Below, piece by piece: positions 51,943-61,052 of a stretch of 64,000 bases of DNA. Below the pieces are notes generated by a model. The model saw only the letters and a list, made by a program, of their open reading frames with translations, had not been told where the DNA came from and did not search any database. This stretch comes from DATAFO01 sp046728935 (GTDB taxonomy: Bacteria > Actinomycetota > Thermoleophilia > Solirubrobacterales > 70-9), in the NCBI GenBank assembly GCA_046728935.1, contig JBKPFS010000107.1, positions 1 through 64,000 of the forward strand, written 5' to 3'. Numbering within the stretch: the first letter of the stretch is position 1; each line of letters opens with the position of its first letter. The position numbers and the translations under genes are program-made.

Positions 51943-52929
51943 ATGCGAACCGAGGCGCGCTTTCCGGGCGTCGCCCCAAACGCCGGCCACTATGAGAGCT
52001 TCTACATCAAGGCCACCCGGCCCGGCGGAGGCCAGGGGATCTGGATCCGCCACACGGTCCACAAGCGGCCCGGCTCCGAGCCCACCGGATCGCTCTGGTT
52101 CACCCTCTTCGACGCCGACGAGCCCGGGCCGCGGGCGACCAAGCTAACGGTCCCAGCGAGCGAGCTGAGCGTCCCGACTGGCGCCTACATCAAGGTCTCC
52201 GACGCCGTCCTGGAGCCCGGCCAGGCTCGCGGCGCGGCGAGCACCGACGCACTCGAGGTCTCCTGGGAGCTCGAGTTCGACCCGGGGGCCGAGGCGTTCC
52301 GTCACCTGGCGTACTCGTGGCTCTACGGCGCGCCGCTACCGAGGACCAAGTTCCTCTCCCCCTATCCGAGCTCCCGCTTCTCGGGCACCGTCACCGTCGA
52401 CGGCGATGAGATCGCGCTGGAGGCCTGGCCGGGGATGATCGGCCACAACTGGGGCGCGGAGCACGCCGAGCGCTGGACCTGGATCCAGGCGAACGAGTTC
52501 AGGGGCGCCGACGGCTATCTCGACGCCGCGCTCGGGCGGATCAAGGTCGGACCGCTGACCACGCCGTGGGTCGGGAACGCGATCCTGCGCCTTGCCGGCC
52601 AAGAGCACCGGCTCGGCGGCTTCGACCGGATCCGCTCGACCAAGATCGACGACGAGCCAACCGAGTGCGACTTCGAGCTCACCGGCAAGGGGATCAAGGT
52701 CCGCGGACGGGTGGGCTCGGAGCCCCGCAACTTCGTCGCGTGGGTGTACGCGGACCCGGTCGGCACCGAGCACAACACGCTCAACTGCTCCATCTCCGAT
52801 CTCGAGCTGACCGTGGAGCGCCGGGGAGCCGAGCCGCGGCGGATCGAGTCCGTGGGCGCCGCCGCGTACGAGATCGGGATGCGCGAGACCGACCACGGCA
52901 TCCCCGTGCAGCCGTACCCCGACGGATAA
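51943..52929 (+). CDS. AttH/CrtC-like lipocalin-domain protein
   Basis: The 328-residue beta-rich protein has two lipocalin-like halves, as in the AttH / hydroxyneurosporene synthase / tocopherol cyclase-like group. Markers: GHYESFYIKATRPGGGQGIW, FSLPTGAYIKVSD-like strand, then GMIGHNWGAEHAERWTWIQA, the most conserved segment, and NFVAWVYADP. It lacks a signal peptide. Substrate unknown; relatives hydrate or cyclise isoprenoids. ATG 51943 follows the repeat array directly and no Shine-Dalgarno sequence is visible. A nested hairpin terminates it. Confidence 0.75.
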   Translation: MRTEARFPGVAPNAGHYESFYIKATRPGGGQGIWIRHTVHKRPGSEPTGSLWFTLFDADEPGPRATKLTVPASELSVPTGAYIKVSDAVLEPGQARGAASTDALEVSWELEFDPGAEAFRHLAYSWLYGAPLPRTKFLSPYPSSRFSGTVTVDGDEIALEAWPGMIGHNWGAEHAERWTWIQANEFRGADGYLDAALGRIKVGPLTTPWVGNAILRLAGQEHRLGGFDRIRSTKIDDEPTECDFELTGKGIKVRGRVGSEPRNFVAWVYADPVGTEHNTLNCSISDLELTVERRGAEPRRIESVGAAAYEIGMRETDHGIPVQPYPDG

Positions 52930-52931
52930 GG

Positions 52932-52982
52932 CGGCGATTCCTACGCGGCGAGCGGCATCCGGCCTGCCGCTTGGAATCGCCG
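52932..52982. terminator. nested bidirectional hairpin between convergent genes
   Basis: cggcgattcc (52932-52941) pairs perfectly with ggaatcgccg (52973-52982), and inside it agcggca (52951-52957) pairs with tgccgct (52965-52971). It starts 2 bases after one stop and ends 1 base before the other, and lacks a clear T tract, so it may work with Rho or as a cruciform. Confidence 0.65.
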
Positions 52983-52983
52983 G

Positions 52984-54090
52984 TTACTGCTTGTCGAATG
53001 CGGCCCAGGTCGAGCGGAGGCCGAGCCGGGACTGGAGCGTCGACCCGCTGACCTCGGTGCTGCCGCTCGTGCCGATCACCCTCGCCCGCACGATCCGCGG
53101 CGAGCGGCCGGTCTTGAGGACGTCGATCTCCTTCAGGTTGCCGTCGAAGTAGGCGCTGAGACGAGACTCCATCGCCCCGTCCGAGTAGGTGACCCTCCAC
53201 TTGTGGAGCGGCGAGATCTCGTCGTAGGGATCGTTGACCGACTTCAGGTACGGCGAGGGGTCGGCGCCGGAGAAGCCGAACTCGACGTTCTCCGTCTCCC
53301 CGCCGGAGGTCGAGAAGTAGTAGGTGGTCGCGACGTCGCCCTTGTAGAGCACGACCCGGCGGCGGGTCTTCTTCACGGCGCGGTTCGTGCGCCGGGTCTC
53401 GGTGTCGCGTCCGCCGTAGACCTGGCTGCGGGTGTCCGCGTACTGGTCGAAGACGCCCGACTTCGAGGTGGCGACGGCGTACGACCGCGCCGCGACGGCC
53501 TGCGCCTTTAGGGCCTGCTGATCCCAGCTCCAGGGCATCTCGTTCGGCACGACTCCCTTCACGTAGCCCTCGAGGCTGAGCGAGTTGATCACGAGGACCC
53601 CCTTCCCGTGCGCGTGAGCGATGAGGTCGCCGCGGTAGCGGCCGAACCCCGAGATGTCGACCCCGCGGGCGCCCTTGGCCCTTCCCTCCTCGCCGCAGGA
53701 GCGCAGCTTGGTCCCGTTCGGGCCCAGCAGCGAAACCTTCCCGTCGCCGTCCGCGAACGAGTAGTCCCGATCGCTCTTCAGGTTCCTTCCACAGGCCTCG
53801 CTCGCGCCCGAGAACTCGACCTGACCCTGGGAGCCAAGGAGCACGCGTACCCGCCCGCCCTTCCTCTTCCCGACCTTCGTGTTGGTGTAGTAGTGGGCGA
53901 GGATCTGCTTGTAGTTGCGGCCGTGCTGGGCGTACCCGTAGGCGCCGTACTGGCTCATCCCGACCCCGTGGCCGAACGCCCGTCCCTTGATCACCCAGTT
54001 CGCCTCGGCGGCGGCCGGCAGGGCCAAGAGGGCCGCGGCGGCGCAGGCCAGGCATCGAGCGCGTGTGAGCCAGGAGCTGTTCATCGGCAT
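52984..54090 (-). CDS. secreted SpoIID/LytB-domain protein
   Basis: The 368-residue exported protein has a signal peptide (to about 30, ending AAAEA) and then the SpoIID fold: GRAFGHGVGMSQYGAYGYAQ, LEGYVKGVVPNEMPWSWDQQ, ALKAQAVAARSYAVATS, and YYFSTSGGETENVEFGFSGA. SpoIID cleaves denuded glycan strands in peptidoglycan; non-sporulating actinobacteria also have secreted members. The usual catalytic Glu lies in VVPNEMPW. Repeat-like basic stretches separate motifs. It is convergent with the AttH-like gene. Confidence 0.9.
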   Translation of the reverse strand: MPMNSSWLTRARCLACAAAALLALPAAAEANWVIKGRAFGHGVGMSQYGAYGYAQHGRNYKQILAHYYTNTKVGKRKGGRVRVLLGSQGQVEFSGASEACGRNLKSDRDYSFADGDGKVSLLGPNGTKLRSCGEEGRAKGARGVDISGFGRYRGDLIAHAHGKGVLVINSLSLEGYVKGVVPNEMPWSWDQQALKAQAVAARSYAVATSKSGVFDQYADTRSQVYGGRDTETRRTNRAVKKTRRRVVLYKGDVATTYYFSTSGGETENVEFGFSGADPSPYLKSVNDPYDEISPLHKWRVTYSDGAMESRLSAYFDGNLKEIDVLKTGRSPRIVRARVIGTSGSTEVSGSTLQSRLGLRSTWAAFDKQ

Positions 54091-54255
54091 CCCCCCGAGC
54101 CGTGAACAAGCCCCGGGGCCCTAAGTCGCGGTTCTATATGGGCCGCAACGAACCTGCCAAACACGTCCTCGGGCGCGAGCGTGCAAGGAGTACGCTCAGG
54201 CACGAGCCGCGGGCGCGGGTTGAGGGAGAGTCGAAGCGGGAAAGGAGAGCCACAG

Positions 54256-55722
54256 ATGGCCATCGCCACCCAGGAACAGACCGTCATCGACCGCGTCCCC
54301 AAGGAGCTACTGATCGGCGGGGAGTGGCGGTCGGCGAGCGGCGGAGACACCCTCGCGGTCGAGGATCCCGCGACCGGGGAGACGCTGTGCGAGATCGCCG
54401 ACGCCACGCCTGAGGACGCGACCGCGGCGCTGGACGCGGCGGTCGCGGCCCAGCCGGAATGGGCGGCAACCCCGCCCAACGAGCGCTCGGAGATCCTCCA
54501 CCGCGCCTTCCTCGCACTCAACGAGCGCGCCGACGCGCTCGCCCTGCTGATGACGCTGGAGATGGGCAAGGCCGTCGCCGAGTCGAAGGCTGAGATCGCC
54601 TACGCGGCCGAGTTCTTCCGCTGGTTCTCCGGCGAGGCGCTCCGCATCGACGGCTATTACAAGATCGCGGGCAACGCCGCCTCCCGGGTGCTGGTGATGC
54701 GCCAGCCGGTCGGCCCCTGCTACTTCATCACCCCCTGGAACTTCCCCACCGCGATGGGCACGCGGAAGATCGGGCCCGCGATCGCGGCGGGCTGCACGAT
54801 GGTCTGGAAGCCGGCTCAGCAGACGCCGCTCTCGGCGCTCGCGCTGGCCGAGCTCCTCTCAGATGCCGGCCTGCCCGACGGCGTCTTGAACATGATCACC
54901 AGCTCCTCCTCGAGCGCGGTGTCGGAGCCGATCATCTCGGATCCCCGGCTGCGAAAGCTCTCCTTCACCGGGTCGACCGAGGTCGGTCGCAAGCTGATCG
55001 CCCAGTCGGCCGAGAACGTGCTCGAGGTCTCGATGGAGCTGGGCGGTAACGCGCCGTTCCTGATCTTCGAAGACGCCGACCTCGACGCCGCGGTCGAGGG
55101 GGCGATGATCGCCAAGATGCGCAACGTCGGCGAGGCGTGCACATCGGCCAACCGTTTCCACGTCGCCGGCGCGGTCGCCGGCGAGTTCGCCGAGCGCCTG
55201 GCGGAGCGGATCGGCAGGCTCCGCGTCGGTCGCGGCACCGAGGACGGTGTCGACGTGGGGCCGTTGATCGACGACGACCAGCGATCGAAGGTCGCGGGCC
55301 TGGTCGACGACGCGCTCGAGAAGGGCGCCAAGGCCGTGGTCGGCGGAGAGCGCATCGACGGCACCGGCTACTTCTTCCAGCCGACCGTGCTCGGCGACGT
55401 CCCCGACGACGCCCGGTTGCTGCGAGAGGAGATCTTCGGCCCGGTCGCGCCCGTGAAGGGCTTTGCCTCCGAGGAGGAGGCGATCGCGGCCGCCAACGAC
55501 ACCGAGTACGGACTCGTCGCCTACGTCTACACGGCGGATCTGAAGCGCGCGCTGCGGGTCTGCGAGGCGCTGGAGACGGGGATGATCGGCCTCAACCAGG
55601 GCATGGTCTCCAACGCCGGCGCCCCCTTCGGCGGCGTCAAGCAGTCGGGCATCGGCCGCGAGGGCGGCAACGAGGGCATCGAGGAGTACCTCGAGACCAA
55701 GTACATCGCCGTCAATCTCTGA
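54256..55722 (+). CDS. gabD: NAD(P)-dependent succinate-semialdehyde dehydrogenase
   Basis: A 488-residue aldehyde dehydrogenase of the GabD group. Motifs: FITPWNFPTAMGTRKIGPAI (cofactor), FTGSTEVGRKLIAQS, general base Glu in VSMELGGNAPFLIFEDADLD and nucleophile Cys in NVGEACTSANRFHV, then EEIFGPVAPVKGF and the C-terminal AGAPFGGVKQSGIGREGG. It oxidises succinate semialdehyde to succinate in GABA breakdown. ATG 54256 has AGGAG 10 bases upstream; an in-frame earlier start at 54181 adds low-complexity sequence. Confidence 0.92.
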   Translation: MAIATQEQTVIDRVPKELLIGGEWRSASGGDTLAVEDPATGETLCEIADATPEDATAALDAAVAAQPEWAATPPNERSEILHRAFLALNERADALALLMTLEMGKAVAESKAEIAYAAEFFRWFSGEALRIDGYYKIAGNAASRVLVMRQPVGPCYFITPWNFPTAMGTRKIGPAIAAGCTMVWKPAQQTPLSALALAELLSDAGLPDGVLNMITSSSSSAVSEPIISDPRLRKLSFTGSTEVGRKLIAQSAENVLEVSMELGGNAPFLIFEDADLDAAVEGAMIAKMRNVGEACTSANRFHVAGAVAGEFAERLAERIGRLRVGRGTEDGVDVGPLIDDDQRSKVAGLVDDALEKGAKAVVGGERIDGTGYFFQPTVLGDVPDDARLLREEIFGPVAPVKGFASEEEAIAAANDTEYGLVAYVYTADLKRALRVCEALETGMIGLNQGMVSNAGAPFGGVKQSGIGREGGNEGIEEYLETKYIAVNL

Positions 55723-55731
55723 CGCGAGCAG

Positions 55732-56229
55732 TTAGCGCCCGAGCAGCGTCCCGAGCAGCCCGGACTGCTCCTGGCGCTTCTGGAGGTAGCACTGGTGGTA
55801 CTCCTCGGCGCGCCAGAACGGCTTCGCCGGTTCGATCGCCGTCACGATCGGCTTGCGGAAGCGCCCCTGCTCGCGCTCCAGGACTCGCCGGGCCGCCTCC
55901 GCCTGCTCGTCCGAGTGGGTGAAGATCACCGAGCGGTACTGGTAGCCGACGTCGGGCCCCTGCCGGTTGAGCTGGGTTGGGTCGTGGATCTCGAAGTATT
56001 TGGAGACCAGGTCCTCGAAGCTCACCCGCTCCGGGTCGAAGGTCACCTGGCACACCTCGATGTGCCCGGTGGTGCCGCTGCAGACCTGCTCGTAGGTCGG
56101 GTTGTCGACGTCGCCGCCCTCGTAGCCGACCGCGGTCTCGATCACTCCGTCGAGCTCGCGGAACGCCTGTTCCACCTGCCAGAAGCAGCCGGCGCCGAAA
56201 TCGGCCTTCTCCGTTCTCGTCTCGCTCAC
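55732..56229 (-). CDS. msrA: peptide methionine sulfoxide reductase A
   Basis: The 165-residue MsrA reduces methionine-S-sulfoxide. It has the catalytic Cys15 in [34 protein letters not shown] and [14 protein letters not shown]; a resolving Cys follows in [14 protein letters not shown] 56229 has AGGAG at good distance. It converges on gabD, with 9 bases between stops. The longer frame to 57783 is a shadow of ilvA and fumC. Confidence 0.94.
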   Translation of the reverse strand: MSETRTEKADFGAGCFWQVEQAFRELDGVIETAVGYEGGDVDNPTYEQVCSGTTGHIEVCQVTFDPERVSFEDLVSKYFEIHDPTQLNRQGPDVGYQYRSVIFTHSDEQAEAARRVLEREQGRFRKPIVTAIEPAKPFWRAEEYHQCYLQKRQEQSGLLGTLLGR

Positions 56230-56288
56230 TCGATCACTCCTTGTCTCTCTGTCGTTTGGTCGTTCCGGCCACTCCAACGTTACGCGGC

Positions 56289-57518
56289 TCAGTGCTCGAC
56301 CCTGGTGCGGAAGCCCTCCGCCTCGATCGCGTCGACCAGGCCACGCCCGGCCTCCGATCCGGCGGTCTGCAAGACGAGCTGTATCGCCGTCTCGCCGACG
56401 TGCAGCTCGATCCCCTCGCGCAGGTGCTCGACGTCGACGACATTGGCGCCGTGCGCGGCGACGATCTCGAGCAGGCCCGCGAGCGCCCCGGGGCGATCCG
56501 GCACGACCACCAGGATGACGAGCCGGCGCCCCGCGGCGGTCTCGCCCAGGTGGATGCATTCCGTCAGCCGTGACGCGTCGACGTTGCCCCCCGACAGCAC
56601 CACACAGACCTCGCCCTCCGCCGGCGCTGAGATGCGGCCGTTTACCAGCGCCGCCACCCCGACCGCCCCCGCGCCCTCGACCACGAGCTTGGCGCGCTCG
56701 AGCATCAGCACCATCGCCTCGGCGGCCTCGTCCTCCGAGGCCGTGACGATCTCGTCGACGTAACGCTCGACCAGCGGCAGCGTCAGCTCGCCGGGGCGCT
56801 TCACCGCGATCCCGTCGCAGATCGTCTGCTTCGCGTCGATCTCGACCGGTTGGCCTGCGGCGAGCGAGGCCGGAAACGGAGCGGCGTTCTCCGCCTGCAC
56901 CCCGACCACGTGCGCCTCCGGGAGCTTCGCCCGCAGCGCAATCGCAACCCCGGCGATCAGGCCCCCGCCCCCGACGGGCACAACGACGAGGCGGGTGTCG
57001 GGCGCCTGGCGGGCGATCTCGAGGCCCACCGTCCCCTGGCCGGCGATCACCTCCGGATGGTCGAAGGGCGGAACCAGCGTCGCTCCGCGCTCGGTGGCGA
57101 ATTCGAGCGCCGCGGCGGCGACCTCCTCGTAGGAGCCCTCCACGAGGTGCACCTCCCCGCCGTGCCCTCGCACCGCGTTCACCTTCGCCAGTGGAGCGCG
57201 GTGGGGCATGAAGAGGTCGGCCCGGGCGCCCGCGTCGCGCGCTGCCACGGCGAGCGCCTGGGCGTGGTTGCCGGCGCTCGCGGCGACCACCCCCGCGTCC
57301 AGCTCCTCCCGGGAGAGCGCGGCGACCGCGTTGACCGCTCCCCGGAGCTTGAATGAGCCGGTGCGCTGAAGGCACTCGGCCTTGAGCGTTACGGGGGCTC
57401 CCGCGCGACGCGAGACCTCCCCGTTTCGCAGCACCGGCGTCTCGCGTACGACGCTCCGGATCGTGCGCTCCGCGCGCTCTACGTCGTCTTCCGTGATCGA
57501 GGGCGCCGTCGCTGGCAT
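56289..57518 (-). CDS. ilvA: threonine ammonia-lyase (PLP)
   Basis: IlvA deaminates threonine to 2-oxobutyrate, the first step to isoleucine (or threonine breakdown). The 409-residue protein has the PLP lysine in [68 protein letters not shown], and a C-terminal ACT domain (about 330-400, [20 protein letters not shown]). One ACT domain and this length fit the catabolic/TdcB-like or short IlvA forms. ATG 57518 is chosen; GTG 57527 and GTG 57521 are close alternatives. It follows fumC by 30 bases. Confidence 0.93.
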   Translation of the reverse strand: MPATAPSITEDDVERAERTIRSVVRETPVLRNGEVSRRAGAPVTLKAECLQRTGSFKLRGAVNAVAALSREELDAGVVAASAGNHAQALAVAARDAGARADLFMPHRAPLAKVNAVRGHGGEVHLVEGSYEEVAAAALEFATERGATLVPPFDHPEVIAGQGTVGLEIARQAPDTRLVVVPVGGGGLIAGVAIALRAKLPEAHVVGVQAENAAPFPASLAAGQPVEIDAKQTICDGIAVKRPGELTLPLVERYVDEIVTASEDEAAEAMVLMLERAKLVVEGAGAVGVAALVNGRISAPAEGEVCVVLSGGNVDASRLTECIHLGETAAGRRLVILVVVPDRPGALAGLLEIVAAHGANVVDVEHLREGIELHVGETAIQLVLQTAGSEAGRGLVDAIEAEGFRTRVEH

Positions 57519-57548
57519 CACCCACACCGTACGACGAGACCGGTACGT

Positions 57549-58878
<1,330 letters not shown>

Positions 58879-58892
<14 letters not shown>

Positions 58893-58956
58893 GCCCCGAA
58901 AGGGGCGTGTGGATGATTCTGGATGAGGGGCATTCATGCCCCGAAAGAGGCGTGTG
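58879..58956 (+). repeat. two tandem copies of the three-arm GAAA element at the fumC start
   Basis: Copies at 58879-58911 and 58924-58956 (period 45) read tgaggggcattcatgccccg then aaaggggcgtgtg (second copy aaagaggcgtgtg). Arms are ggggc, gcccc and ggggc with loops attcat and gaaa. On the fumC strand the start codon ATG lies in the attcat loop. Confidence 0.7.
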
Positions 58957-58986
58957 CGTTCGTCATTTGGGCTGAGGCTATCGCGG

Positions 58987-59547
58987 CTATCGCGCCGACT
59001 CCGCCTGCCGCCGCTCTCGAAACGCTCGGGCCTTGGCGCGATTTCCGCAGGCCTCCATCGAGCACCAGGTCCCGGACCGGTTGCGCGAGTGGTCGTAGAA
59101 CGCCCACACGCAGTCCTCCGCCCGACAGGCCTTGAGCCGCGGCCAGGTGCCCTCGTCCATCGCGCCGTGGACGATCGCCAGCAGGCGGGCGATCACCGAA
59201 TCGACGCCCTCGCACTGGGTGACCAGGTCCGATCCATCCGGATCGAAGCGAAGGCCGATCGCCGCCTCGGCCGACTGGCGGTTGAGCTCCGCGAGCGCAT
59301 CCGCAGGTGGCGGCTCGCCGGTGTTGTTCGCGAACAGCAGGGCGCGCAGGGCCTCGCGCACGGCGGTCAGGCGCTCGAGGTCGTCGCCCTCGAACGTGTC
59401 CACCGCTGGCAGGGCGTGGGCGGAGAGCCACACCGCGGCGGCCTCCGGGTTTTCGAGCTCGTCGTGCAGCGGGTCGAGCTCGCGGCTGTTCACGAACTGA
59501 CGGACCAGCTCGAGGTCCCCGGGAGCGGTGTCTTGCTTCTCGCTCAT
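58987..59547 (-). CDS. ABATE/CGNR zinc-finger transcriptional regulator
   Basis: The 186-residue protein has an N-terminal ABATE domain (about 10-135; LVRQFVNSRELDPLHDELEN, FANNTGEPPPADALAELN) and a C-terminal CGNR zinc finger: CRAEDCVWAFYDHSRNRSGT followed by WCSMEACGNRAKARAFRERR. Members act as ligand-responsive regulators. The finger is complete. ATG 59547 is next to GTAACC/GGTTA-type sites in the 88-base gap to the divergent small gene, which is the likely place of autoregulation. Confidence 0.92.
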   Translation of the reverse strand: MSEKQDTAPGDLELVRQFVNSRELDPLHDELENPEAAAVWLSAHALPAVDTFEGDDLERLTAVREALRALLFANNTGEPPPADALAELNRQSAEAAIGLRFDPDGSDLVTQCEGVDSVIARLLAIVHGAMDEGTWPRLKACRAEDCVWAFYDHSRNRSGTWCSMEACGNRAKARAFRERRQAESAR

Positions 59548-59571
59548 GTAACCACCATCATAGCGTCGCCG

Positions 59572-59584
59572 GTTATGCTATAAC
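59572..59584. promoter_or_regulatory. palindrome gttat-gct-ataac, candidate operator
   Basis: A 5-bp perfect inverted repeat, with further gttac/gtaacc-like sites at 59549 and 59603 in the same gap, between the ABATE gene and a divergent small ORF. A candidate CGNR regulator site overlapping a -10-like tataac. Confidence 0.45.
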
Positions 59585-59635
59585 TGCCGTTAGCGTTTTA
59601 CTGGTTACTCGCTCAAAACGACGTCAGGAGGCCAC

Positions 59636-59776
59636 ATGCACCCGCTGATCGCCGTCCTGTTGATGGACGCACAGCGCGCAGAGTTCAATCGCCGCCTTCA
59701 CGCGTCGCGCTTCGAGGCGATCAGCCCGCCTCACGAGCGGCAGCGTATCCGCGGCCGAAGGCACTCTCGAAGCTAG
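59636..59776 (+). CDS. small hypothetical protein (46 aa), target of ABATE region
   Basis: ATG 59636 has a near-perfect AGGAGG 5 bases upstream, the best Shine-Dalgarno in the neighbourhood, and follows the palindromic site. The product starts MHPLIAVLLMDAQRAEFNRR and ends in a basic, disordered tail. The first part looks like short actinobacterial proteins with an amphipathic Arg-rich helix. The 3' half overlaps the convergent lipoprotein gene by 56 bases. Function unknown; a truncated longer gene is possible. Confidence 0.5.
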   Translation: MHPLIAVLLMDAQRAEFNRRLHASRFEAISPPHERQRIRGRRHSRS

Positions 59777-60191
59777 CCGCAAACGCGCCGCCGCCCGGCC
59801 GGTAGCGGGCGGCGGCGTTGATCCGGCGGACGAGGTCGGAGTGGATGCCGCCGGTGGCCGAGGCCCCCTCCTCGACCGCGCCGACCAGGTAGCCGAGCTC
59901 GACCATCGCCTGCTCGCGACCCCCGTGCCGCACCTCCTGGTTGAGGCGCGTCGCGGCGGCGATCATCGACTCCCCGACCGACGCAAGCTGGCCGGGATCC
60001 TGCGCCTCGACCAGGCAATCGCTGATCTGGGTCGAGCCGCCGAGGAGCACCTGGCCCGGCGCCGACTCGAGCGCACGCAGGTACACGGACGCGGGCGATA
60101 GACACGCCACTGGGGTGTCGGGCGCCTCGCCGGACCCGCATGCGGCGGCGGCCAGCGCCACCGCCGCGAGCAGGCTCGCCCCGCGCCTCAT
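59721..60191 (-). CDS. small lipoprotein, 156 aa
   Basis: ATG 60191 starts a lipoprotein signal (RRGASLLAAVALAAAACGSG) with lipobox Ala-Ala-Ala-Cys. The mature 138 residues are helical, with ACLSPASVYLRALESAPGQV and VELGYLVGAVEEGAS, and a C-terminal stretch FESAFGRGYAAA. One Cys pair (in ACLSP and SDCLVE) may form a disulphide. Family not recognised. It is one base downstream of the enoyl-CoA hydratase stop and likely shares its transcript. Confidence 0.65.
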   Translation of the reverse strand: MRRGASLLAAVALAAAACGSGEAPDTPVACLSPASVYLRALESAPGQVLLGGSTQISDCLVEAQDPGQLASVGESMIAAATRLNQEVRHGGREQAMVELGYLVGAVEEGASATGGIHSDLVRRINAAARYRPGGGAFAASFESAFGRGYAAAREAG

Positions 60192-60192
60192 C

Positions 60193-60987
60193 TCAGCGGC
60201 CGGTGAACCGCGGTGGGCGCTTCTCGGCGAAGGCGACCACGCCCTCGATGAAGTCGGCGGTTGCGCCCTGCTCGCGCTGGGCGTCGGCCTCCGCCTCGAG
60301 CTGACCCTCAAGGTCGGCGTAGATGCGCCGATTGAGGAGCCGCTTTGCGTTCGCGTAGGCCACGGTGGGTCCCGCCGCAAGTCGCTCGACCAGCGCCCAC
60401 GCCTCGTCGATCAGCTCATCGTCGGCCACCACGCGGTTGACGAGCCCCCACTCCAGCGCCTGAGCCGCCGGAACCCGCTCCCCCAGGAGCGCCATCTCGG
60501 CCGCCCTCGCGTGGCCGGCGCGCGCCGGCACGAAGGCCGTTGAGCCGCCGTCGGGGATCAGCCCGATGTTGACGAAGGCGAGCAGGAAGTAGGACGACTC
60601 CGCGGCCAGGATCAGGTCGCAGGCGAGCGCGAGCGAGCAGCCGATGCCGACGGCCGGCCCGTTGACCGCCGCGACGACCGGCTTCGGCATCTCGCGGATC
60701 CCGATCAGGATCGGGTGATAGTTTTCGCGCAACCGAGCGCTCAGGTCGGGCAGCTCACCCTCGTTGGCCTCCCGCTGCTCGCTTAGGTCGGCGCCGCTCG
60801 AGAACCCCCGTCCGGCGCCGGTGATCATCACCGCCCGCACGCCCTCGTCGTCCCGGGCGCGCTCCACCGTCTCGAGCAGATCGAGCCCGAATTGAAGGTT
60901 CCAGGCGTTGAGCTTCTCCGGCCGGTTGAGCTCGATCAGCGCCGCGCCGTCGTGGACCTCGAAGTTGACCGTCTCGACCTCGCTCAC
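60193..60987 (-). CDS. enoyl-CoA hydratase/isomerase family protein
   Basis: The 264-residue crotonase-fold enzyme acts on acyl-CoA. Oxyanion hole segments are AGRGFSSGADLSE and AAVNGPAVGIGCSLALACDL; the second acidic position corresponds to VNIGLIPDGGSTAFVPARAG, where one of the two classic Glu residues is replaced by Asp/Gly, so a true hydratase is less certain than an isomerase of PaaG-like type. Length is standard. ATG 60987 lies 65 bases from ileS on the other strand. Confidence 0.9.
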   Translation of the reverse strand: MSEVETVNFEVHDGAALIELNRPEKLNAWNLQFGLDLLETVERARDDEGVRAVMITGAGRGFSSGADLSEQREANEGELPDLSARLRENYHPILIGIREMPKPVVAAVNGPAVGIGCSLALACDLILAAESSYFLLAFVNIGLIPDGGSTAFVPARAGHARAAEMALLGERVPAAQALEWGLVNRVVADDELIDEAWALVERLAAGPTVAYANAKRLLNRRIYADLEGQLEAEADAQREQGATADFIEGVVAFAEKRPPRFTGR

Positions 60988-61036
60988 GGCGGGAGCGTAT
61001 TCGTCGCGGACCGTCGGGCGCCTGAAGGCACCGGCC

Positions 61037-61042
61037 TAGAAT
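61037..61042 (+). promoter_or_regulatory. -10 box of ileS, leaderless or near-leaderless
   Basis: tagaat ends 10 bases before GTG 61053. The upstream gap is only 65 bases, too short for the T-box that often controls actinobacterial ileS. Confidence 0.5.
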
Positions 61043-61052
61043 CTCCCCGCCC

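Noticed and set aside
60988..61052. T-box riboswitch before ileS
   Set aside because: The gap is 65 bases and holds no specifier stem or T-box sequence.
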